This document shows positions 55,756 through 64,000 of a stretch of DNA of 64,000 nt, in pieces (the first letter of the stretch is position 1; each line of letters begins with the position of its first letter). Source of the stretch: Ardenticatenaceae bacterium (GTDB taxonomy: Bacteria > Chloroflexota > Anaerolineae > Promineifilales > Promineifilaceae); the NCBI GenBank assembly GCA_020634455.1, contig JACKBQ010000001.1, forward strand, positions 2,976,001 through 3,040,000. The letters are read 5' to 3'. Both the position numbers and the translations under genes were made by a program. The notes under the pieces are model-generated. The model saw nothing but the letters and a program-made list of their open reading frames with translations. It searched no databases and was not told where the DNA came from.

Positions 55756-56318
55756 GTCTTTGATCAGTATTAATTTTGTTGCTTCCAATCGTTCGCTTAA
55801 AAAAATTTCAAATCATGGATTAAAGTCTAATGCAACCCCTAACAAGAATAAAGAATAACAAAGCTAAGAAAATCACCGGGTTGCAAAATTGGCTTATTAA
55901 TAGCAAAATGAACATCGGTCAGCGCATAGCAGTCCAAATTTGGAGGCTATATTACGTGGTTGGATTGTCGAAGCGATCATTTACAACAGTGTTTTTTACA
56001 AGGAAAAATAGATTACTGAAAACAGTTCGGGCTCGGTAGCATAATTCTTGATATAAATATCTCCACATTTGACGGTGCGCTAAAGGTGTTCTGCAAGCAT
56101 ATTGTCAAAGTAGAAGTGGCCACGACCCTCAATACTAAGTGACAAGACGTTGTTTCTAACTCTTGGGTAAATGCCTGGGCAGTTAATTACACACCTTGTT
56201 CGATTTTAAGGAATTCAAGCTGGCCTTGATGCAGTAATGCGACTTGATTATGGATTGGCCATGTTTGATACAAGTAAAGTTTTAGAAGTTTTTCCTTTGT
56301 TGTACCTTAATTTCTATT
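55756..56318. other. Non-coding region with IS remnant
   Basis: 563 bp after the Trypco1 gene. Apart from the IS3-type remnant at 55996-56139 nothing is supported. Confidence 0.55.
55996..56139 (-). pseudogene. IS3-family transposase (OrfB) remnant
   Basis: The minus strand reads LSIEGRGHFYFDNMLAEHL, stop, RTVKCGDIYIKNYATEPELF, which matches the DGRGR.FDN..IERLWR(T/S)VKYE..YL..Y block of the IS3-family integrase core, with a TAG in place of the Trp codon. The rest of the gene is gone. A dead fragment. Confidence 0.75.
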
Positions 56319-57170
56319 CTATCTGTTTACAGTACCACAGTTCCTGCATTTACAGGTTTTGGTTTTTCCATCGTAATACCAATAGTTTGTCGTCATTTTC
56401 CCGCAATAAATACACTCCGCTACAGGTAAGGTAATCGAAGAACTTGAAAACCGGGCCTCGACTGGAGGCGTTTTTTTATGTGACGATTCAACTTTTTTAA
56501 CGGGATTTACCGTTCGAGACATGTGAAAACGTGGCTTTGCTCTAGATGCCATTAATTCTATTAATTTGCGCCTTTCCTGTGACTCCGCCTCCGCCTTTTT
56601 TTGACGACGTTTTTCATATGTGTTGTGATTCGTCCATAGCTCTTCCAGTTCATCCTGAAGAATGTCTTCCCATTTGCTGCTATCAAATCCTTCAGCCTTT
56701 TCAATATTTTTCCGACAAACGCTACCGATTTTTACTTTAAGGCTCAACGGGTCTGTCAGTTCACGATGGCAAATATGGCATCGATTATCATCAATTTCTC
56801 GCCAGGCAACCTGCTGGTGTCGTTTCATTTTGAGAGGAGATGGTGGTTGAATAACGGCCGTTTCTTCAACCTTCTCTTCTGGTTCATTTGGTAAATCAAA
56901 CTGGTACCGATGAATTAGATAGCCCTTGCGCTCAATTTTTTCAACGAACTGGCATTTAGGCAGCGCCAATAAGGATAGAATGCGAGCAAAATGGGAAGCA
57001 GCCTGAAGGTTTTGTACTGTAAGCGAAAGGCGTCCTTCTTTTTCAACGGTAACAAACAGCGTTACCGTGACCAGCCCTTCCTGATACTGGTAAGGCTCAA
57101 TATCCTGGGTGCCATCGTAGGGATGTGCTATGGCTAAATCAAGAAGACTCTTTGAAGTGAAAGCATCCAC
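56319..57170 (-). CDS. DUF6011-type zinc-finger protein
   Basis: 283 residues. The central motif CHICHRELTDPLSLKVKIGS followed by VCRK fits the DUF6011 pattern (C-x-x-C-x-R-x-L-x-D-P-x-S ... G-x-x-C). A charged coiled coil (about 180-210) leads to a C-terminal zinc ribbon (CIYCGKMTTNYWYYDG ... CKCRNCG). The N-terminal 90 residues are a beta-rich domain of unknown type. GTG start at 57170 with GAGGAG 6 nt upstream. It may bind nucleic acid; in this island a regulatory or accessory role is possible. Confidence 0.7.
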   Translation of the reverse strand: MDAFTSKSLLDLAIAHPYDGTQDIEPYQYQEGLVTVTLFVTVEKEGRLSLTVQNLQAASHFARILSLLALPKCQFVEKIERKGYLIHRYQFDLPNEPEEKVEETAVIQPPSPLKMKRHQQVAWREIDDNRCHICHRELTDPLSLKVKIGSVCRKNIEKAEGFDSSKWEDILQDELEELWTNHNTYEKRRQKKAEAESQERRKLIELMASRAKPRFHMSRTVNPVKKVESSHKKTPPVEARFSSSSITLPVAECIYCGKMTTNYWYYDGKTKTCKCRNCGTVNR

Positions 57171-57484
57171 ATTGAACTCCTCTATCTTGTGTTGTTGGCA
57201 ACTGTGCTATGTTCACCGGCAAGTTAAAATGTCATCTCCTCGTCTAAGATGAGGAAGAATTACCTGATATAACGTCTAAGATAAATACGCTCATTGCTGC
57301 TTCAAGTTGCTCGAAATCAAATGGGAAAAAGGGCCTAATGTTCCCTCAAGTCGCTTTCAAATGTTGGGAGAGAATTTGCCTTTCGTTTTTTCTGTAAGTC
57401 ACCCATGCTGAAAGTGTTAGCCATTGAGCTACAATATCGGTATACTGAAAACACTTTCCAGCCAATGACCGTGGAGATTACCTT
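57171..57484. other. Divergent intergenic region
   Basis: 314 bp; holds a 9-bp inverted repeat around a -10-like box (57410-57458), nothing else seen. Confidence 0.5.
57410..57458 (+). promoter_or_regulatory. Inverted repeat around a -10-like box
   Basis: GAAAGTGTT and AACACTTTC flank TATACT (57441-57446) about 40 nt upstream of the TPR-HExxH gene. Possible promoter with operator. Confidence 0.35.
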
Positions 57485-59419
57485 TTGATCACACTCACCA
57501 TCCCCTTACGGGACATCATCATCGACCCGCAAGACAACCCAGACCTGCTGGCGCTGCCCGAAGCGGAGGCTGTTGCCTTGCTGACCCAGGCCTATGCCTT
57601 CCTGGATGCACCACTCACTATTCGCCTTGAAGCAGAAACGGCCGTTATTGAAGCAGACCTCAGCAGCGCTGACCCTGCAGACAAAAACATTGTCCGGCTC
57701 CGAGAAAAGGCGGCCAGAGAAGCCAGCCGCGGCCGGTATTCTCGTGCGGTGAAGCTGTATGATCAGATTCTTTCCCAGGCACCGCTGCTGGTAGAAATCC
57801 GCCGGGATAAAGGGATGTCCCTCCTGGAGATGGGGCAGCCAGCCGAAGCCAGGGAAAATATCCGTCAGGCCCTGGCGCTCAAGCCCACAGACCCGTACAG
57901 CCTGCTCCTGATGGGCAACATCCACTTTCCCACCAGCCAGAAAACGGCCGAACAGTTTTTTACCCGTGCCGCCCAGTATGCGCCTGAAGATCCCTACATT
58001 CTCTCCAACCTGGCCAGCGTTCTGGCCAAGCAGGAAAAGTATGCAGAAGCCATTCCACTCTTCGAGCAAGCTCTCACCGCTGACCCCAGCTATCCCAACG
58101 CTGGTTCTGGTCTGGCGCTGGTCTATATGCACCAAGACCAGTATTGGCAAGCGGTGGCAGCATTGGATGCCCTCTTTGCCCAACCAGCCTCCGTGGATAT
58201 TCGCAGCGAAGGTGTGTATCAGGAGGCGTGGCGCCTGTATCGTCGGGCCAATCTGGAACTGGTGAAGGCAAACCCTGAGAAGTACATGGCGTATGTGCGC
58301 CAGCTGCGAGATGAGGTAGAGGCATCTGGCGGCGTGGAAATTGAGCTGGTGCCCGACAACAGTATTGGTACCATGGCCGTGGCCGAAATCGCCTGGCACC
58401 ATAACCGTTCTCGCCACGTGGTGCGCTACAAGGATAGCGCGCCCACCATCGTGCCCCATCTTCTGGCTCATGAGCTGGAGCATATCAATCTGGAAACGGC
58501 CGCACGCCTGGCCGACAACAACCGCTTCTTCATCACTAACCCAGAAACCCGTGAAACGGCAGAAACGGCCGTTCTGCCGGAAATCAGCCAGCTGAAGCGC
58601 TCCGGCGCGCTGGGCGACATGCTGGACACCTTTGTTAGCCAAATCCTCTCTGGTTTGGCCAACCAGCTGTTCAACTTACCGCTGGACATGGTGATCGAAC
58701 ACGCTCTGTATCACAACCATCCGGAGCTGCGCCCGGTGCAGCTGGTTTCCCTGACCCAAACGATGGGCGACAATCTTCAGGTATTAAATGACAGTCAGGT
58801 CAAGCGGCTGACGCCCCGGCTCATCTACAACGCCAACCTGACGATGAATGCAGCCTATGCTGTTTTCACAGATCACCTTTACAACGGCCGTACCAACTTT
58901 ACCGATCCGTATGAATCCACCCGCTATCTGCGACCCGGCCGTGAACTGTTTAGCTTATGGCTGGCGACAATGGAAGATTTTCAGCCGGGGGACGAGTATG
59001 ACCTGGTGGATATGATGGCCAGCCAACTCAAGCTGGAAGGTTGGTACGATTGGCGCAAGGATGAAAAACGGCCAGTGGAAGAAGTGGGCGGAGCCAGCAA
59101 CGAGGAATTGCTGAAAGAGAAAGAGCCTGCAGCAATCATGTACTGCCTGAGCGCCCTGCGCCGGTTTGAGAAGCTCAATCGGGACCAGATATATCCCATC
59201 GTTTCTGAAATTGCCTTGCTGGGTCAGCGCGGCCTGGATTATGCCGATCCGGAGCAGAAATACAGCCTGAACAGCATCCCTGGTGAGCAGTTCTCAGGTC
59301 TTCAGCTAATGTGCCTCATGTATGTTGGCTTTAAGGATATTGAACCCACCCTTGACCTGGGCTTTGATTTGTCCAACCCCTACCATCTCGCTCTTCAATT
59401 GCATCAAGATGAGGCGTAA
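57485..59419 (+). CDS. TPR protein with HExxH metallopeptidase-like domain
   Basis: 644 residues. Five to six TPRs fill about 70-250 (ARENIRQALALKPTDPYSLL, AIPLFEQALTADPSYPNAGS). Residues about 320-335 contain LLAHELEHINLE, an HExxH zinc-protease motif; the remainder is helical and not recognised. TTG start with GGAG 8 nt upstream. It lies 83 bp before mcrB on the same strand and has host-like ACGGCCGT words. A peptidase tied to the McrBC locus is possible; co-regulation is inferred from spacing only. Confidence 0.75.
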   Translation: MITLTIPLRDIIIDPQDNPDLLALPEAEAVALLTQAYAFLDAPLTIRLEAETAVIEADLSSADPADKNIVRLREKAAREASRGRYSRAVKLYDQILSQAPLLVEIRRDKGMSLLEMGQPAEARENIRQALALKPTDPYSLLLMGNIHFPTSQKTAEQFFTRAAQYAPEDPYILSNLASVLAKQEKYAEAIPLFEQALTADPSYPNAGSGLALVYMHQDQYWQAVAALDALFAQPASVDIRSEGVYQEAWRLYRRANLELVKANPEKYMAYVRQLRDEVEASGGVEIELVPDNSIGTMAVAEIAWHHNRSRHVVRYKDSAPTIVPHLLAHELEHINLETAARLADNNRFFITNPETRETAETAVLPEISQLKRSGALGDMLDTFVSQILSGLANQLFNLPLDMVIEHALYHNHPELRPVQLVSLTQTMGDNLQVLNDSQVKRLTPRLIYNANLTMNAAYAVFTDHLYNGRTNFTDPYESTRYLRPGRELFSLWLATMEDFQPGDEYDLVDMMASQLKLEGWYDWRKDEKRPVEEVGGASNEELLKEKEPAAIMYCLSALRRFEKLNRDQIYPIVSEIALLGQRGLDYADPEQKYSLNSIPGEQFSGLQLMCLMYVGFKDIEPTLDLGFDLSNPYHLALQLHQDEA

Positions 59420-59502
59420 AGCCGTTTGGTGGTTTGTATTAATTCGACGCGTGCCAAAGAGATGCAGCAATAAAAAAAGAAAGAAGGGAAAAGGAATAAA
59501 GA

Positions 59503-61806
59503 ATGATACTCCATCCCAAACTCAAGGATGAACTGACCCATCTTCACCAGGCAATGCTGACCGATGGGCAGATTCCGTCCCGAGAACAACTCCATCGTTA
59601 CTATGCAACATTTCGTGACCATTTTAGCCCAGAGCGATTGAGCCGGTTGGATGGTCATGAGTTGTTGACGACAATGCATGCCCATGGAAATCGAGAAAGT
59701 TTAGTCTATTGGCTGGAATTCAAAAACGATGATGAATTCCCTGGAATTTTTGGCAGTATTTCGGGAGGAAGTGCACTCAAGTTTGGCATCTATCAACGAA
59801 AGGAAGATGGCGCCTGGATGACAGGCAGTCCACAAAATCAGATAGAGTTAACGACTGATCAAGCTGTCGCACTTGCTCGTAAGCATCGGGAGCAACTCCT
59901 GCAAGGGGTTGATCTCCTTCAACAATTTCCCGATCGCGGTGATGATGCTGCCTACCTTGAGCTGCAAAAACAAATGAATGCTGTCGCGCCGGACGTATGT
60001 GATACGGCCTGGGGACACAAATATTTCAGCTTGCTTTTTCCAGACAGATTGGATGATTATCACGTTGCCAACTACCAGCGATTCCATCTGATAAAGCTGC
60101 TACAAACACCGCCAGAAGGAGACGGCCGTTTTCTCTGTGCCGGTCGTTATGTACACGTCGCCAGCGAGCTTGACATTCCGCTCAATCATTTGACTGCCAT
60201 GCTTAATCAAAGGAACGGCCGTCCCTACAGTTATTGGCGAATTGGGACCAAACTTGGTGGCGTCACAAGTCGTTGGGATCTGATGCGTGAGAATAACTGC
60301 GTGGCTATCGGCTGGCCCGACCTTGGTGACTTATCCTATGTGTCGTACAACCGTGAATCAAAGGAAAGGATTCGGGCTGCGCTTAAAAAACATTATCCGA
60401 ATGATAATCGTCTAATTGGTCGAAAGACCCAAGAAATCTTTCACTTTATTACCGGGATTGCTGAAGGTGATTTGGTTCTGCCATCTGACGGTACAACTGT
60501 ATTAGGCATAGGTCGGGTAGTTGGCGAATACAATTTTGCCAATAATTCAGATGCGCCCCATCGCCGTTCTGTCGAATGGCTGTCCCTAAAACCTTGGAAG
60601 CAGCCAAGGCCAGAAGGATTACAAACCACCGTCTATTCAATTCGCAAACGTCCAGAAAATCAGGTTGAAGCTGAAAAATTTATTTTGGAGCCTCAACCCC
60701 AAAGTGAGAATGCTAAAACAAAAAGCAGTGTTGTGCCGCAACCCACACGACTCACTGGTATACCAGGCCGTATCCAATCCATCCTCACGCGCAAAAAGCA
60801 ACTGATTCTCTATGGGCCTCCCGGTACAGGCAAAACGTATTGGGCCAGGCATACAGCTCAGGCACTGGCAGCACTTGCTAATTACGGCCGCTCCTTTGAT
60901 GATCTTACAGACGCTGAAAGGCGGCAAATCCTTCAGGGGAGCCACAATTTTGGACCAAAAGTGCGTGTTTGCACCTTCCATCCTGCTTATGGATATGAAG
61001 ATTTCTTAGAAGGGTACCGACCTCATACTGTAAACCAGCAGCTTAGCTTCGAGCAGCGCGATGGTATTTTCAAAAAATTATGTGACGAAGCGCGCCAACA
61101 ACCACAAACGTCTTTCTACCTGATTATTGATGAGATAAATCGCGGCGATATTCCGCGGATATTTGGCGAATTGCTTACCATCTTGGAAAACGACAAGCGG
61201 GGACAGACAATTCTTCTCCCCCTGTCTGGTCAGCCGTTTTCAGTGCCAGAAAATGTTTACATTATTGGTACCATGAATACAGCAGATCGATCGATTGCCT
61301 TGCTTGACACAGCCTTACGTCGCCGCTTTGGATTTATTGAGCTAATGCCTGATAGCAATACCCTGCAAGGAGCAGTCGTGGCTGGCAGTATCCCCTTAGG
61401 ACCATGGCTCGATTCTCTCAATGAGCGATTGCTGAAACATGTGGGTCGAGATGCCCGCAATTTACAAATTGGTCACGCTTATCTGTTGGAAAAAGGCCGA
61501 CCTGTAACGGATTTTGGTCGTTTTGCCCGAATTGTGCAGGAAGATATTGTCCCCTTGTTGGAAGAATACTGTTACGAGGATTATGCTGCGCTGGCTCAAA
61601 TCCTGGGTGACAGTCTGGTGGACGTCCAGCGACAGCGTGTACGCCACGAACTATTTGCCCCTCCCCAGCGAGATAATTTACTCGAAGCATTGCTTTCGCC
61701 ATCTCCCGATCTGGTTGCCTCTGCCCGAGCTGTGGCAGTTTTAGGAGAGTCAGATGAGTTGACTGAAGAGGAAAATGATGATGATGATGAGGTTGTGGAA
61801 GAATAG
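59503..61806 (+). CDS. mcrB: McrB-type AAA+ GTPase of a type IV restriction system
   Basis: 767 residues. The C-terminal AAA+ motor has Walker A LILYGPPGTGKTYW (about 433-446), Walker B IIDEINRGDIPRIFGEL and the McrB signature MNTADRSIALLDTALRRRF. The N-terminal half is the reader: a domain at about 1-150 and a second with PUA/EVE-like strands (CVAIGWPDLGDLSYV, then GDLVLPSDGTTVLGIGRVVG, about 265-350), probably recognising modified DNA. Strongly acidic tail. AAGGAATAAAGA precedes ATG. Works with McrC 103 bp downstream. Confidence 0.92.
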   Translation: MILHPKLKDELTHLHQAMLTDGQIPSREQLHRYYATFRDHFSPERLSRLDGHELLTTMHAHGNRESLVYWLEFKNDDEFPGIFGSISGGSALKFGIYQRKEDGAWMTGSPQNQIELTTDQAVALARKHREQLLQGVDLLQQFPDRGDDAAYLELQKQMNAVAPDVCDTAWGHKYFSLLFPDRLDDYHVANYQRFHLIKLLQTPPEGDGRFLCAGRYVHVASELDIPLNHLTAMLNQRNGRPYSYWRIGTKLGGVTSRWDLMRENNCVAIGWPDLGDLSYVSYNRESKERIRAALKKHYPNDNRLIGRKTQEIFHFITGIAEGDLVLPSDGTTVLGIGRVVGEYNFANNSDAPHRRSVEWLSLKPWKQPRPEGLQTTVYSIRKRPENQVEAEKFILEPQPQSENAKTKSSVVPQPTRLTGIPGRIQSILTRKKQLILYGPPGTGKTYWARHTAQALAALANYGRSFDDLTDAERRQILQGSHNFGPKVRVCTFHPAYGYEDFLEGYRPHTVNQQLSFEQRDGIFKKLCDEARQQPQTSFYLIIDEINRGDIPRIFGELLTILENDKRGQTILLPLSGQPFSVPENVYIIGTMNTADRSIALLDTALRRRFGFIELMPDSNTLQGAVVAGSIPLGPWLDSLNERLLKHVGRDARNLQIGHAYLLEKGRPVTDFGRFARIVQEDIVPLLEEYCYEDYAALAQILGDSLVDVQRQRVRHELFAPPQRDNLLEALLSPSPDLVASARAVAVLGESDELTEEENDDDDEVVEE

Positions 61807-61909
61807 AACAAATAAAATTGGTTGCCAAACAACAAAGAATCCTATCGCGAAGTAAAAGCGCATTAAGTTAGCCGATGTTTCTTCCGCTCTTACATTCACA
61901 CTATTTCAA

Positions 61910-63214
61910 ATGACCCTGATATCTATCACTCAACAGGAATGGCAAACAGTTGGCCCAGATGAAGATGAGCGGCTGGCTGGATTCTCACTTCCCGATCAAT
62001 CAACACGACAGTTAGTGGCTAAACTTGCTCAGGGCGGCCGTCTTGAGATTGTCGAATTGGCTCGTGGCCTGCAAATAAAAAGCCGTGCCTTTGTTGGTTC
62101 AATTACACTCGGGACGTTGCGAATTACGGTTCAACCAAAGATTTCTGGACTTCGGCTGCTCAATTTAATCCGGTATGCTTATGATCTGCGTCATCTCGAT
62201 CTCTTCAAAGATACTGATTACTCCGTCGGGGATCGTACGTTTCAGGATTTACTCCTGCATCAGTTAACTGCCGAGGTTACAGAACTGATTGCTCGGGGGC
62301 TGCATCGCACATATCGGCGCAAGCAGGCGGAGTTGGCCAGTCCTCGTGGCCAACTTGATTTCCAAGAATACGTGCGGCAGTCGGGAACGGCCGTTGGCAC
62401 CTTACCATGTATTCATCATCCTCGCTTGTATGACACGGTGCTTAATCGTGTTCTGCTGTCCGGACTAAACTTGGGTACGCAGCGAACGGACAACCTTGCC
62501 TTGCGCGTACAGATGCGTCGGCTCGTCCAGCAACTGGCAGTTAATATAAACCCAATATCCCTAGATCATCATACGATCGTGAAGGCACGATATCAGCTAG
62601 ATCGGCGTACAGTGGCCTATGCTCCCGCATTGGCACTGATTGAGCTGCTGCTACATGGAGAAAGTTTTACGTTGCAAGAAGAATCGCCTGCTATCCGTCT
62701 CCCCGGCTTCCTTTTTGATATGAACCGCTTTTTTCAGGCGCTAATCTCTAGATTTTTACATGAAAATCTCCCGGATATTGACGTGCGTGATGAATATGGT
62801 TTACGTAATATGATGGCGTATGTGCCTGGATACAATCCGCAACGAAAGACAGCACCTACTCCTCGGCCGGACTATGTCATTTTGCGTGATGGCCAGGTAG
62901 AGACGATTCTGGATGCCAAGTATCGGGATTTATGGCAGGAGTCGCTGCCACGCGATATGCTCTATCAATTGACTATTTATGCGCTAAGCCAGGATGGGGA
63001 TGCAAATGCTACTATTTTGTATCCGACAACTACAGTAGAGGCGAAAGAAGCCAGGATTGAAATTCGCGATCCGGTTTACGGCAACAGGCGTGGTCAGGTG
63101 ATTTTACGGCCAGTCAATTTAATCCAATTTGAAGAGCTAGTAACGGCTCCTTCGAGTCCGCAGACAACTCGAAACAGAAGGACATTTGCTCATTGGTTAC
63201 TCTCTGGAACTTGA
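61910..63214 (+). CDS. mcrC: McrC-type nuclease subunit of a type IV restriction system
   Basis: 434 residues. N-terminal beta-rich module (about 1-100) that inserts in the McrB hexamer, a helical middle (LLHQLTAEVTELIARGLHRTY) and a C-terminal PD-(D/E)xK nuclease with PRPDYVILRDG and ILDAKYRDLW followed by a helix with QLTIYALSQ. It stimulates McrB GTPase and makes the double-strand cut. No clear ribosome binding site at 61910. The gene after it is a transposase fragment on the other strand. Confidence 0.92.
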   Translation: MTLISITQQEWQTVGPDEDERLAGFSLPDQSTRQLVAKLAQGGRLEIVELARGLQIKSRAFVGSITLGTLRITVQPKISGLRLLNLIRYAYDLRHLDLFKDTDYSVGDRTFQDLLLHQLTAEVTELIARGLHRTYRRKQAELASPRGQLDFQEYVRQSGTAVGTLPCIHHPRLYDTVLNRVLLSGLNLGTQRTDNLALRVQMRRLVQQLAVNINPISLDHHTIVKARYQLDRRTVAYAPALALIELLLHGESFTLQEESPAIRLPGFLFDMNRFFQALISRFLHENLPDIDVRDEYGLRNMMAYVPGYNPQRKTAPTPRPDYVILRDGQVETILDAKYRDLWQESLPRDMLYQLTIYALSQDGDANATILYPTTTVEAKEARIEIRDPVYGNRRGQVILRPVNLIQFEELVTAPSSPQTTRNRRTFAHWLLSGT

Positions 63215-63297
63215 GCAAGAATGTCTATCGATGGCCACTTTCACATGTCTGTCGTGTGCTCTATATGGTTAGCAATCTTCAATGAGGTATTTCAAAA

Positions 63298-64000
63298 TCA
63301 GCACGTTATATATTGTAACGCATTAGTCTCACTCAAAGGGGAACTGATGTTGCATAGGGTACGGTGATAAAGTAACATCTTTTCTGAAAAAGTGAAGAAC
63401 CCAGAATTACCTAGAACGTTAAAAACTACAGATTCCAGCCGGATGTAAGTCCGGCCAGTTTGCCACTCGTCACTAATTTCCATGACAACGGCCGTCACCA
63501 ATCGCAAACAAGATGCCTCGTTAGGAAACAAGGTGGCCACACGGGAACGTCGTCGAATCTCACGATTGAGCCGCTCTAATGAGTTGGTGGTGCGAATGAG
63601 GCGGCGATGGGTGTCCGGGAAGGAAAAAACGGTTAAGCCTTCCGGGATATTCGTCTCTAGCCAATTGGCTAATTTAGCCGCTTTCGGCGCATATTTCCTG
63701 ACCGCCTGAGCCAGCAACGTTTCGGCATCATGGCGGGTGGCGGCATTGAAAATGGCGCGAATGTCGGCGGCCACTTCTCGCTTCATGCCTTGCTTGGGCA
63801 CGTAGGCTTGCGCATTTCGCTGCAAGTGACATTGGCAACGCTGCCAGGGAACGCCGCCAAAAACGGCACGACATGCCTGCTGGATGCCCACATGGGCATC
63901 GGAGATGATCAGTTCAATACCAGCCAGTACACGCAGGACTAGACTTTGCAGGAAGCTGCGTCAGTGTGCCTCTTGTTCGCTCAAGGAGACGCTAACCCCC
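63298..64000 (-). pseudogene. IS256 (mutator) family transposase, interrupted and cut by the window
   Basis: The C-terminal half of an IS256-type DDE transposase. LIISDAHVGIQQACRAVFGG carries the second catalytic Asp region, then WQRCQCHLQRNA, and TTNSLERLNREIRRRSRV holds the final Glu. Upstream SVSLSEQEAH is followed by TGA (63961-63963) where the family has Trp, then RSFLQSLVLRVLAGIE continues in frame, so the gene is broken by a nonsense change (unless it is a sequencing error). The last 40 residues (after GRTYIRLES) are not family-like. Confidence 0.82.

Overview
The window looks like a chromosomal segment of a Chloroflexota-type bacterium (Anaerolineae/Ardenticatenia-like). That is an inference from gene content, the moderate-to-high GC background and compact single-membrane style lipoprotein/FtsK genes; no rRNA or tRNA is present to confirm it. 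A striking genome signature is the palindromic word ACGGCCGT/CGGCCG, which occurs about every 400 bp in the first 13 kb and is absent from two AT-rich blocks (39.0-43.1 kb and 48.9-55.8 kb). Those blocks are therefore probably recent arrivals.

Region 1 (1-14.9 kb) is ordinary host chromosome. It holds glycine cleavage genes gcvH-gcvP behind a tandem glycine riboswitch and terminator, a glutamate dehydrogenase, a DUF92 membrane protein, a seven-bladed WD40 protein, a GAF-domain histidine kinase, an S9 peptidase, a DUF89/ARMT1-like protein, a DUF3253 protein, a TPR protein and a YozE-like protein.

Region 2 (14.9-35.3 kb) is an integrated mobile element. A large serine recombinase sits exactly at a truncated comM (yifB) gene, of which only the last 137 codons remain. 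Behind it, all on the minus strand, come an FtsK/HerA-like ATPase with a lipoprotein signal, membrane proteins, a small DNA-binding protein, a DUF3854/Toprim primase-like protein flanked by 9-bp iteron-like arrays, a CopG-like protein, a VirD4-like protein with a ruined Walker A, a relaxase-like protein and its accessory protein. Two related sigma-factor-like proteins close the block. No VirB4/T4SS channel genes are seen, so the element is best read as mobilizable (IME-like). An IS110 transposase flanked by repeated, covarying RNA-like stem-loops interrupts it at 29.9-31.8 kb, and a MITE-like transposon end pair lies at 35.5-35.8 kb. The other half of comM is not in the window, so the right border of the element is not seen.

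Region 3 (36-63.2 kb) is a defence island. In order it carries: a UvrD-type helicase fused to an AddB/Cas4-like Fe-S nuclease next to a giant secreted propeller protein with an M14-like domain; a type III restriction-modification pair translationally linked to a small TPR-like protein and a four-helix membrane protein; a conflict-type operon of dynamin-like GTPase, Hsp70-WD40 fusion and a second dynamin-like GTPase, followed by a trypsin-like protease and a Trypco1 (CU044_2847) protein; a DUF6011 zinc-finger protein; a TPR-HExxH protein; and McrB-McrC. The window ends in a damaged IS256-type transposase. The dynamin/Hsp70-WD40/dynamin/trypsin/Trypco1 cluster is the best candidate for a little-described system.
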